Under the pieces are notes generated by a model. The model saw only the letters and a list, made by a program, of their open reading frames with translations, was not told the origin of the DNA and did not search any database. 25,697 bases of DNA. Source: Hypsibius dujardini (taxonomy: Eukaryota; Tardigrada; Eutardigrada; Parachela; Hypsibiidae). The stretch is taken from contig LRSR01003935.1 of the NCBI GenBank assembly GCA_001579985.1, positions 1-25,697 of the forward strand. Reading direction: 5' to 3'. Each line of letters starts with the position of its first letter. The first letter of the stretch is position 1. Below, piece by piece: positions 1 to 10,700 of the stretch. The position numbers and the translations under genes were made by a program.

Positions 1-26
1 TAATCTTTTTTGCAAGGCCTCGAAAA

Positions 27-1156
27 ATGTCTCTCAAATTATATTACGACCTGATGTCCCAGCCGTCACGGGCGGTGCTAATTTTCTTGCGGATGAACAA
101 AATCCCATTCACCGATCAAGCAGTCGCGCTGCGACGCGGGCAACATCTCGAGGACGACTACGCCAAAGTCAATCCCTTTAAACAGGTGCCCGCCATCGAT
201 GACAACGGATTCACCCTTACCGAAAGGTAAAGTTAAAGTCCTATTTACGCGCGACTCGCATTATTTAAAAGAATGGACTCAAAGTTATAAAGCTTTAAAG
301 TTATGTTTGCTTTGGCAGCTCTGCAATTCTGAAATATCTGGCTGATTCATATCTTGGTGAAAATTCCCACCATTGGTATCCGAAAGATGCGAAGAAGAGA
401 GCGAAGGCGGACGAATATTTGGATTGGCATCATTTGAATACACGGATGAATTGCAGCGTCTATTTCCAGCATCGAGTGAGTAGTCGAGTTTCCAGCTGGG
501 GAAATTATCGCGTGCTGTAAGCGTTGATTGATTGAAGGCACGCCTTGATTGATTGAAGGCACGTCTTGATTGATTGATTGAAGACACGCCTTGATTGATT
601 GAAGGCACGCGTTGATTGATTGAAGACACGCCTTGATTGATTGAAGGCACGCCTTGATTGATTGAAGACACGCCTTGATTGATTGATTGAAGGCACGGCA
701 AGTTCGTTTTGATTGAGTGATTTGTTGTGGCACTGCAATTACATAGGCTTGAACGGATTGGTTGATCGGTTGATTGACGGAGCCACATGATGTTTTCAGT
801 CAATCCGACCAGCCTTGAAGAAAGCGCCGGTGGACCTTAAAAAGCTGGAAAACTACAAATCCGGCGTGCTCAAAGTTGCTGCAGCTATCGATTCGTATTT
901 CCTACAAGACCGCAAGTTTATGCTCGGCAGTGAAGTGAGCATTGCCGACCTGCAAGCTGTCTGTGAGTTAGAGCAAGTCCTGACCGTCGGTCTAGATCCT
1001 TTTCGTGACCACCAAAGATTGGCGGACTGGGCAAAGCGAGTTCGTGATATCACGCAGCCGCACTACGAGGGAGCGACCACGACCGTATACGGTGTCGCTC
1101 AAAGACTGCTGCAGAAGCTGAAAGACGACAAGTTGGACTCAGGATTGGGTGCTTGA
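27..1156 (+). CDS. GSTT: Theta-class glutathione S-transferase, three exons
   Basis: Cytosolic GST that conjugates glutathione to electrophiles. Exons join as 27-226, 319-475 and 800-1156, giving 237 residues, the usual size for theta GSTs. Donors are gtaaag and gtgagt; acceptors are ttggcag and ttttcag. The N-terminal thioredoxin-fold domain has the theta catalytic serine at position 11 (LMSQPSRAV), His40, Val54 before cis-Pro55 (KQVPA), and Glu66-Ser67 (LTESSAIL), the glutathione-binding set. The codon for Ser67 is split by intron 1. Exon 2 carries HHWYPKDAKKRAKADEYL, like the theta family, and exon 3 is the all-helical C-terminal domain with SIADLQAVCELEQV. The ATG at 27 gives the normal theta N-terminus. 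The gene converges on dynein. Family identity is firm; the exact theta subtype cannot be set from sequence reading alone. Confidence 0.93.
524..698. repeat. Minisatellite in GST intron 2
   Basis: About eight head-to-tail units of 21 to 25 bp fill the middle of the 324-bp second intron of the GST gene. Each unit is two or three TTGATTGA-type tetramers followed by AAGGCACGCC or AAGACACGCC. Units differ by single bases and by the number of tetramers, as expected from slippage. Reading frames through it give a repetitive SINQ-type peptide that is not a gene. Confidence 0.9.
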
Positions 1157-1723
1157 GGTACAGCTGACGGAGAAACTTGCTACGGTTCGCCAGTTGTTGA
1201 TTGGTTTAGTGCCACAGGCACGCCTAACATTACTAGGTTGGCGAGTGAACGGTGAATTGATTGGTTGATTGACTAATGTGAACACTCATAGGCGAGAGGT
1301 TGATTGATTGATTGATCGAACCGAAATATTGCATTTGACTGGCTAAAGTATCAATCAATGCTCTTCCATTTTGCACGTACCACACTAAAGCAATCAACCC
1401 CTGGCGAACCGTAGCGAGTCTCTCCCCCAGCTGTACTTTCGGTGTTGCTAATAATTTTACGATGGGGACAGCTTGCCATCGTGTTGCTTGTTGTTGCTAC
1501 CGTCAGTTTGGCCTGAAAGTCTTAATAGCATTAATCCATCACACGACCATTGGAACCGATACAAATGGAAACAGGGAAGAGAACACGAAATGCTTTAAAA
1601 CCACAACAGAAAAAAGCACATACCAAAGACGTCTGCAATGACATAAGAACGGATGCGCGAAACAACACTCCTCTGACGAAAGTATTAACCGAAAGTTGAA
1701 CGAAATGACAGTAAAAAAAAGGA
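1157..1723. other. Convergent intergenic region between GST and dynein stop codons
   Basis: This 567-bp stretch lies between the stop codon of GST (1154-1156) and that of dynein (1724-1726), so it must hold both 3' untranslated regions. Nearly half of it is a fold-back element. A run of TTGATTGATTGATTGAT lies at about 1292-1314. I found no clear AATAAA on either strand, so the polyadenylation sites cannot be placed. No further coding potential was seen. Confidence 0.7.
1159..1435. mobile_element. Fold-back (MITE-like) element with TA flanks, GST/dynein 3' junction
   Basis: Left arm 1158-1211 and right arm 1383-1436 are inverted repeats of 54 bp with about seven mismatches. Each arm starts TA-CAGCTG at the outer end, so the element proper is 1161-1433 with TA on both sides, the pattern left by Tc1/mariner-type insertion. 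The interior contains TTGATTGA tetramers and no transposase. It starts two bases after the GST stop codon, so GST mRNA could carry a long 3' hairpin. Classification as a MITE is inference; the inverted repeat is directly visible. Confidence 0.7.
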
Positions 1724-4700
1724 TTAAGAAAGGGAAGAGGAGGCAGTCACAGCGACACCCCGCTTGTACAGCGTTGCAGCGTCCCCGGTCTGCTTGTCCG
1801 CGATAAAATCCATGGTAAACAGCAGGTTGTTACGATCCGAGTACAGGTACACAGGAACCGGTGTCTACAAGAAACGTCCGAGTTCAACGCACGCATTACG
1901 GATTACAAGATGGGAACAACAGCCAACGCACCTTGACAGCTGTAGGACCCTGCTCCTGTCGGATCCATCGGAAAGCCGTGACTTTCATGTCGCTCGACAA
2001 ACGTTCAACCAGACGAAGGTTACGATGTTCCGCCACCGCCCCATGAAGTTGCAAGCCTAAAAATGGCAAATGTTTTACGTGGCCCTCCCACTTACACTGC
2101 GAGGGAATTAGAATGCCCGATGAATTACCCAGGACGTAAAATGAGTCCGATTTGCCCTGATCGACACTCTTCTCCAAGACGTCCACCTCCAGCACGAGCT
2201 CCTCCAACGGCCACAGGTTGGTCTGCGCGACATATTGCCGCGTGGCCGTGACGTACGCTTCCGGTAAAAAGAGCCCGCCCAACCACACCGGAAAGTTCTT
2301 AATCTCCTTCGGCGGCAGACTGGCCACCTATTCCATAAAGACAAATCATTATTCAATAGTACGAGCTGATCATCAAACAGCTCGTAATCAACGGAACGGA
2401 TACGGGCGAATACACTCGAGCGAGTACGGAGAAACATCGAAACAGTCATTTGTAGTTTATACTCATTACGAGAGGGTTGAATCGGTGGGGTGGCAGAGGG
2501 CGCCACAAGTGTAAATTGAATGAGTGCTGTTGACAGTTTGCACTTGTGGCGCCCTCTGCCACCCCACCGATTCAACCCATCGCGTTTGCCTGGTACTCAT
2601 TACGCGAGGGTTGACTAGTACCTGGCCCAGTTGTTGAATGCGCTGGACGAAATCGATGAACCACAAGTTGACGGTGCAGTTCTTCGGGACGGTGTACTGA
2701 TTCCAGCTGGTCGGGATAATGCCGCGCACCAGGTCGCTGACCAACAGGCGGTGGTAGTTGGTCTGTTTCTTCGCTCCCTTACAGATGGCAATCAGATCTG
2801 CGAGGTCCCGCTTCACTCCACTCAGAATGGAAGCACCCAGCTTGACTTCGCGAGCGAAACAACGGAAGAGGGGGTCTTTGATGTTTTCCGCGGAACGGCG
2901 CATTTGCGGAAGGTCGTTCCCGAGGGTGCGGATCCAGGTCTGGGACAGGCCGAGGATTGTCTTCATCCAAGCTGGTCCGTCAACCGAATCGGATTCGCCC
3001 TTCTTCTCCTATTAACACAAAAAGCATGACGTGAAAAGAGGAATACATAAAAACGATAAGGACCAACCTTCCGGGAATCGTCGACAACGTCTTGCTCTTC
3101 TTCATCTTCCACCGTCTGCAATTTGAGCAGCTTGGCGACGCAGGCTTTGCCTTGGACAATGAGCAGGATGTTCTCGGCGTTCTTCGGCAGGCCGATCCAT
3201 TCAGGTGACTGATGGTCCTTCAGCTGAGAGATCCACCCTTCGAACTGGTCTCGCTTGGAGCCGTCTGGAACGGGCACGTTGGAGCCGCCGACAAGTCCGC
3301 TGACCAACGGTAGCTCGCCGTTGAAAGATTCCGCCGAGAACACACTCTCCACAAACACGGTCAAGAGCCTGCAACGGAAAAAAACGGTGGAAAATAACCA
3401 ACAGAATCAGTCTGAGCCAGACACAATTACACTTCTCAGCCTGCCCCAAAATCTAACGGAAAAAGTCCTTACCGTTGGTCGAAATCGTTGTCAATCTTCC
3501 CACCGTAAACACATTGCGCCAGTAAGGTTGCGATGGCTTCCCATGGGATTTTGTCTGCCGCGATGTTAGTCCGTCCAGCAGCTGCTCGGTCCAACCAGGT
3601 GTCAATGACGTCACAGGCCATACGTAAGTCGGCCGTTGTGAATTCGTAGGTCTTGCTCCAGCCCAAGGGAGCGTATCGCAGCCGCTCCTGTATGACTCCG
3701 TTCAGCCAGGCCAGCAAAAAGTACAGACGCGCTCGTTCAACCGGCTCTTTCACCATACGGGCAGCTGGGATGGTATTCATGGTTCGCTGAAGGTTAGCCT
3801 ACAAGCATATACACATTTACAGTAATAAGTCAATCCAGCAGCTCGAAGCTGGAATCCAGCCAGCTCGAAGCTGGAATCCAGCAGCTGGAAGCGATAACGA
3901 CGACAAAAACGGTACCTTAATTCCACTGGGAGTCTCAAAGACCAAAATTCGACTGGATCGGAGAAGTGTAACCGGAAGGGCCTGATGAATTTCGGCAGTC
4001 ATGAAGAGGCGGAAATTCGGATGATGCTGCAGGGAATGCAATCGTTTCTCCAAAGACACCAGCCACTGCGGCGCAAGATGGACGTTCTTCAGCAGGACCC
4101 ATCGGCCAGATTTGGAGGCAGCCACGACAGCCTTGTCGGCGTGATCGAACCCTTCGGAAGAACCCAGGGCAATGCTGGCCATTTGTTTGGTCAGGTCGGT
4201 GGCGAGGTCGTCGACCAGCCAGCTGGCATCGTGGCCGGCAGTCGAGCAGAGCATGACCGGCGTTTCCGCCTTAATCTGGAACAGCAAAGAATCTATCCTG
4301 TGATTCTGCCTACAAAAATCATATTTGATTCATGAAACACACACGAACCTCAGAGGTGACGATAGAGGAAAGGTCGATCATCTCGTTGTCCCGATGGAGC
4401 ATCTGCGGTCCGAAGACATGATCCACATACTGTGTGAGCTGTGATCGCAGCAGGTCTGGTCGGATGGCTTGTGTGAAAAGCACGTTCAGCAGTGAAGCGA
4501 ACACCGGATCAGCTGCATCATTGTAAAATAAAGCATGCCTGAACCAATGAAGATGATTTCCAAAGAGTGCGCGCATACCGTTGGAAACATTTTCCTTCCA
4601 CAGCTGCGGCGCTTCACCACCGACAGCTTTCCATCGAAGGACATCCTCCTTGTTCTGGCCCACTAGCTGCTTAACGTTCTTGAAGGATTTCAAATTGCCG

Positions 4701-7700
4701 AGGTGGTTCAGATGAGCGGACTCTTCTGGTGTAAAGCCATCCAGGGCAGCGGTTTGGTGGAGAACGTCCGAAGCGTCAATTCCGCGTAGGAGAAATTCAA
4801 ACTCCTCGTCGTGCAAAGCATCTCTGAGAGCAAGACAGACAATTTTCAGGTGTTGACTCGTTGGTAGCAGCAATGGAGATTACCTTTCAGCCGGGGCATA
4901 TTTTGACTTGAGGAAGATCCGTGACAGAAGAACGGCGAGGACTAACTGATCGTCATGGAGCATGCCACGCGAGACCCGACTGAAGGTGTTGAAAAACAGA
5001 TCGCTCGTCAGTCGTAGCAAGCGCTGAGCCGGGTCGCGGATGTTCGTGATGTTGGGATTATTCAAGATCGTATTGTTGAAGATTTCAATGAAGAACTGGA
5101 GAGAGTAGTTGTACAGGAAGTGGATCTGAAACAAAAGGATCTCAACAATCGGCTCGCCAGAGTTGGCAGACACATACAACAGACAGACAGCGTGACAAAC
5201 AGTCAGACATACAGGCAGCTAGAAAGAGACAGTCAGACATACAGGCAGCTAGAAAGAGAGATAGACATGCAGCTAGAAAGAGAGATACAGGCAGCTAGAA
5301 AGAGAGATAGACAGGCAGCTAGAAAGAGAGATAGACAGGCAGCTAGAGATGCAGGAGACACCCACGGAGACAGATTGACGCACCTGGTTCAAAACTTCCA
5401 ACGTGAAGAAGATGCTGCTGCAAGCCACAGCCAGCGGCATATATTCCTGGCTCACTTTCTCAATCTGACTCATGACTTGGTCAGTCTCATCCACCTTCTC
5501 GCGCACTTCGGCGGCCTCCCGTTTCAGTTTCTCCAGGGTGGAAAGAACATTGTCGTCGTCCAGAATGCGACCCTTCGATTCATTCAGGGCCTGTAGCAGT
5601 GACTGTTCCAAATGACGCAGTCGCAACCGGAATTCGCCCTGGAGTTTGAGGAGATTGGTTCGCTTCTCATCAATGTCTGGCCGTTCCGACCGGAGGACGT
5701 GGTGCAAACACTGGCTCTGCAGACTGCTTCGGGTGACGGTAAAGTTGACGAAGGTGACGCGGGAGCACACATCCGGAGCGAATTCAACCTGAGCGAAAGA
5801 TTTGATATAAAGCCCTCCTTCCAAATCCAATTCATTTGTCTGTCTGCCCATCTTGTCCCATCTTGTCTTATCTGTCTGCCGGTTAGGTTTCTTTGCCTGA
5901 ATAAAGTTTGCTTACCGAAGGATCTCGAGTAGCAAGGTAAATTGAGAACGTCGGTGACAAATCAATGTCCTGATCGCCTAATTGAATCAGCACCCGACCG
6001 GCATTTCGTTTCACTTCGCGATTCAACACCGAATTCAGGATGGGGTCGTAACTTTCGACGTCCTGAACCAGCAAGGGGTTTCCAAAACGAAGGGCGCTTT
6101 CAAGGTTCTTCCGGAACGCTGAGTCCAAGAAGCTGGTCTTGGCAATCTTCTTCTGCTTCAGCTCGTTCAAGATGAAGTCCGTCGCTTGGCCGGACGGATC
6201 GATGATGAGGGGGTAACGGTTGAAGCGCGACAGCATAATGGCATTTTCGATGCAGAGATCGTCGGCGGGAAGGCCGTTTGCCTGCCAGCGAAGGCGATCA
6301 TCGGGACTCGACAAATACTACAGAACAAAACAAATTAATCGTAATAATAAAGCCAGCACAGAGAATTCGGATGGACAAACCTCGATCAGTGACATATCAG
6401 CGCGGAAGAGGATGCCGGAGTTCCTGAGGAATTTGGACCAGTTCTGCTGGAGATTCCCACGAATGTGCTGGTCGTAGAAGCCGCTGTAAGTGATGAAGGC
6501 GGCAGACAGCAGCGCATCCCCAATGAGGGTGCCCATCTGCTCCTTGAAGTGCTTTTGACTTTCTTGCCAGCGTTCGCTCTCGTCGCCCAAGCTATCAAGC
6601 AGGGCCGTCGACCGATTAACCTGTTACCACAACAAAATTAAAAGAACCGAATCAAGGGTTCGGTTCACACACAAGAAATCATCCGGGAGAGGCAAAACAA
6701 CCGACGAAGGAAATTAAAGGAACACATAAGACCTTCGATTGGACGACGCTTGATTCCAGCTTCAGCTGCTCGGCCTCTCTGATCAGGATGGCGTATTCGT
6801 CACGGAATGCCTGGATGCTGCGTTCCAAGCGGACCAAATTGGCGTTGACCTCAACCGCACGATTGGTGGCGGTTACCGCGTCGTTCTCCAGGGCTTCCAA
6901 TTTCCCGCGCAGAGGGGCAATCTGGTTGAGGATGCGAGCATACTGCGTCTGGGCGATTGCCCACTGGGCCAGGGGACCGCACGCTGTACTGGCTCGGTTG
7001 ATCTTTTCCACTTGGTAATCTTGATTACTGTAGTAGCGCTGATTGAAGAGCTCAATCATCTCCTCCCTAGTCAGCAAGGAAGAAAGTCATTTTTACACAC
7101 TGATACCAAACAAGGAACCCGCAAACGATCGTACGAAAGGTTTTCCGCTTTAAAGTTGAGGACAGTGCTGATGAAGTTGTCCCGAACCATGACTGTTCGG
7201 ATGTTTTTCCACTCCAAGTTGGTCTCTCCCAGCAGGAAACAGACAGATTCAGTGGCGAGCTTGACAAGCGGCGGCGGATTGGCCATGGACTTCAGCTCAA
7301 CCAGATTCTGCTTCTTGATCCCCTTGACGGCTAAAATGACGAAGCTAGGTTGCTACAACGAACGCCCAAAGGAACACTCTAAATCGCCCAAGGAACACTC
7401 TAACGCCCAAGGAACACTCTAACGCCCAAGGAACACTCTAAATCGCCCAAGGCCCAAGGAACACTCTAACGCCCAAGGAACACTAAAAATCGCATACCGT
7501 TCTGAGCTTCATCCAGCAATGGCTCGACCGAGGACAGCTCTTTCTGGACCTCCAAGCGACTAGATTCGATACTATCTTGCTTTTTCTAGATAAAAAGAGG
7601 GCGAATGCTTAGTGATTAGAATGAAACTCCAGACATCGACGACCATAAAATTGTCTGCAAAAGCTCATTCCTCTTATTCGCTTCGTATACCTTCAGTTCC

Positions 7701-10700
7701 TCCTTGATTTCTTCCGACTTGAGTTTGTTTCGCTCGGCCTCTTGTTGATCGTTCAACTGTAATCAAAAGCGTTGTGGAGCCGGCAATCAAAAGGCCCGAC
7801 ATAGAAATCTCTGTCACAGACCATTTGTTTCAATTTGACGCTAGCGGCGTTGTCCTTCTCCGTCAGTTCGATACTCTTCACGGCCAAGTCCTTCCGCAGC
7901 ACTTCCACCTGATCGACCGTCTCGCGAATCTTCTGCAGACCGATATTCAAATGCAACTGCTGCTCCTCCAGTTCGTTCCGCTTCTCGTGGTAGATCTTGA
8001 CGAAATGGTTGATCAGATCGAGGAACTGGCGGGGCGTGATGAAGACCACCCGGTTGCCGCGGCTCAAGAGGCGAGCATTGGTCGTCTGGAGGGTTTTGTG
8101 GACGTAGACGAAGGCATTTACCACGGCCTGACGGTGGCTCGGGGTGGCAGGCGCGAGGCTGCATACCGGCGGGAAGGCAGCCGGTGGAGTGTAATCGCCC
8201 CGGTCCAAATCCACCTTAACAAGCAAAATCAAATATACTTTAGTAAACGCCAACAAGAAAAAATCTGAAAAGCTTCATCAAACAACAGAATGATAAAAAC
8301 CAAAAATTAGTAAACTAATTAGATATTCAATCAACCAATCAACCAATGACGTGCCCAATACCAACGAATAAAGGTAACCAGTAAACGAACCTTATCGGTG
8401 AGTTCACTTCCGACTTGGTACATCGCATTGGGCGACCAATCGCCACACCAGTTGACAACACAACGATTGAACAGCGCCGGCGATGTTGACGCGCGATCTT
8501 TCAGACCCTGAGTTGACGGGTTCATCGTGAAGACCACGTGGAGATTTCGCATGACTTGCCGGGTGAACCAACGGTAAAGCTGTAATGAAACGAAGCAGGA
8601 TTAATGGAATGGGGTAGGTGAGAAGGAAACAACACGGATAAAGGACATGGGCAGTAAGCAGTCTTGTGCAAAGGAGCATCCTACACAATCAAATCAAATG
8701 CGAAGATGGCTTGGCATGCTCTGGCAATTTAACTTCGCCATTGGTCAAGTTTTTCTTCGGCGTTATTTGCAAGAGATGCGGACATCGTCAATTAGTTGGT
8801 TCGTCGGTATTTTGGTTCGTAAAGAGCAGATTTAGGCAGGAAATGGAAGAGGAGAAGGACGCGGAGATCTCATTCACGTACCTCCTCCGGTGTGTCCAAC
8901 ATTAAACCATCCCGATGGGAGCCTTCTTTGCACTGGGTCATCAGGGTGGTGTACTCGTCGCCTTCGAACAAACCCGGCACTTCACCGTTGGCCAGAAGGG
9001 TGTTCATCCGTTCGAGGAAGCCGGACTCGAGAACGTTCGATTCGTCGAGGATGAAGCAGATTTTCTCGTCGCGACACCCGGACCGACGGAGGACATGACG
9101 GAGGTCCTCATCGAAGTCCTCTCCGGTGTATTTGCTATGCACCTATAAACAAAACAAACTTTAAATTTTACATTTTAAATTGTAACCTCAGCGTTTTCGA
9201 TACAAGTAGTTTATCGCGCAACCAATTCAATGCAGCAGGTGAATTTAGCCAATCATGTCGACCAATTTGCCAGTGAACAACTGATATTTAGTGAATATAT
9301 ACCTTGATTTGGTAGATGGTGAGCCCGTTCATCCAAGCGACAAATCGAGACAGAGTGGTCTTGCCGAACCCACTGATACCGATGAGGAGAGCGTGACCCT
9401 GTGGCTGCCGGAAGATTCGATCAATACGGAGCACATGGTCCAAGACTTCATCAAACAGCACGAGAGGTACATCCAACTCCTCTTCGTAGAAGACCTGAAA
9501 GGAAACAGGCGATTGACTCACAGGCAGAGAACATACCGTTCTCCGTAGAGGAAAGCAGGTGGATCTGAGCGAGGGGACCCCCGGAACACAAGTTGACGTA
9601 CCTTCAGTCGAGCTCGGGTGAACTCTCGCAAGACATCGCGGCTGACGGGGAGATAATTCTTCGTCAGCCAATTGCTGTACAGAATCGGTCGCTGCAACGC
9701 CTTGCCCACATCCACGCCGGGGAAGTTCTTCTCCGCCACTCGATCAATGTTCTCATCCGTCCACTTGCGGTCGGCATCGTCCACCAAACGGTCTTGAAAC
9801 AGCCGCAGTGCCTCGTGCGCCCACAGACGCACCAGCGCATCGCTGGTCAAATCCTCCAAGGGCTGGATGGCTTCGAAGATGCCGCGCACCCAGCGCGTCA
9901 ACTCGCGCGGACTGTAGATGTAATGCGGCTGCATTTCCTGGGTGAACTTGTCCTGGGAGTTGAGGTAGAACTCCACCATGGCATTGGTCAGCGGCTCGGC
10001 CATGGCACGCACCGCCGGGAAGAGTCGCAGCATGGCCCGGTTGAAGGTGCCGTAGATCTGTTTGTACGACGTGGCGCCGGGGTAGTCGACATAGATCACC
10101 GGAGCATGCCGCAGAAACCGCTGGGAAAGAGGTTTTCGGCCGGGGTCGGTCGGCGGATTGCAGGCGCCGACAAACTGGATACGCTCCAGCTGGACCCAGG
10201 CTTGATCGGTGGTGCGGTAGAATCCGCCGCGCTCCACCAGTTGTCGGATGAATGAAATGACGCGTTGAGTACCTGTAGCACAGCGTGATTAACAGCAAAT
10301 CTTCCTGCTACATGCAATACATAATTGGTCCCCAGGAAAGACTCACCGAATTTATCCTCATCAGGGAGATTGATTTCGTCGCAGAAAAGCACCAGCCACT
10401 TCTGCACTTGCAGCGGAGACAGGACCACTCCATTGGGGGTTTTTCGGTATTCGCAGTAATGGTCGAACGTCTTCATCAGCAATTCCGGTGTGCTAGCACT
10501 GGAAAAGTTCAGTCCCACCACCTAAATTTCAAAAGAATGTTTGTGTTGGTTGTCTCGAGGCAAACAAAAACAATTAATGGAAGGACGATATTGCATTAAA
10601 AAATACTAGGTACAGTAAGCGACAGGAAAAAGTTGAATGGAGGGTCCGAGAGATGAGCAAAAGGGGTGGGGCAGGGGGTTAGTTGAACGCAATCAACTAA

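Larger units (their letters stand above)
1724..5788 (-). other. Dynein exons 36-45: AAA6 and C-terminal domain, residues 3699-4684
   Basis: Exons: 5384-5788, 4884-5125, 4349-4823, 3916-4275, 3473-3798, 3068-3368, 2622-3008, 2129-2327, 1932-2056, 1724-1864. AAA6 closes the ring and the C-terminal cap lies on its face. Landmarks are [111 protein letters not shown] and [19 protein letters not shown]. Exon 43 ends with a one-base codon part completed as Gly in exon 44 ([11 protein letters not shown]). Exon 45 runs from [16 protein letters not shown] to the TAA at 1724-1726. AAA6 has no P-loop, as expected. Confidence 0.95.

Noticed and set aside
285-803. Open frames encoding repeated SINQ / FNQSRRA peptides on the - strand
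   Set aside because: Translations of the GST intron 2 minisatellite; they overlap GST exon 2 and have no other support.
2129-2327. Dynein exon 43 read straight through to 1896 without intron 43
   Set aside because: The read-through adds a segment absent from the family; splicing gtaatt to TTTTTAG joins FYVL to GLQLHG in frame, and the whole coding sum is then divisible by three.
5120-5596. Charged repeat protein on the + strand
   Set aside because: Reads through the intron 36 tandem repeat and antisense to dynein exon 36.
7067-7126. Intron 32 donor at GATC|gtttgc
   Set aside because: It breaks the frame with exon 33. The donor at CTTTC|gtacga keeps the frame and the family spacing.
9593-10255. 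220-codon open frame on the + strand
   Set aside because: Mirror of the conserved AAA3 exon 25 of dynein.
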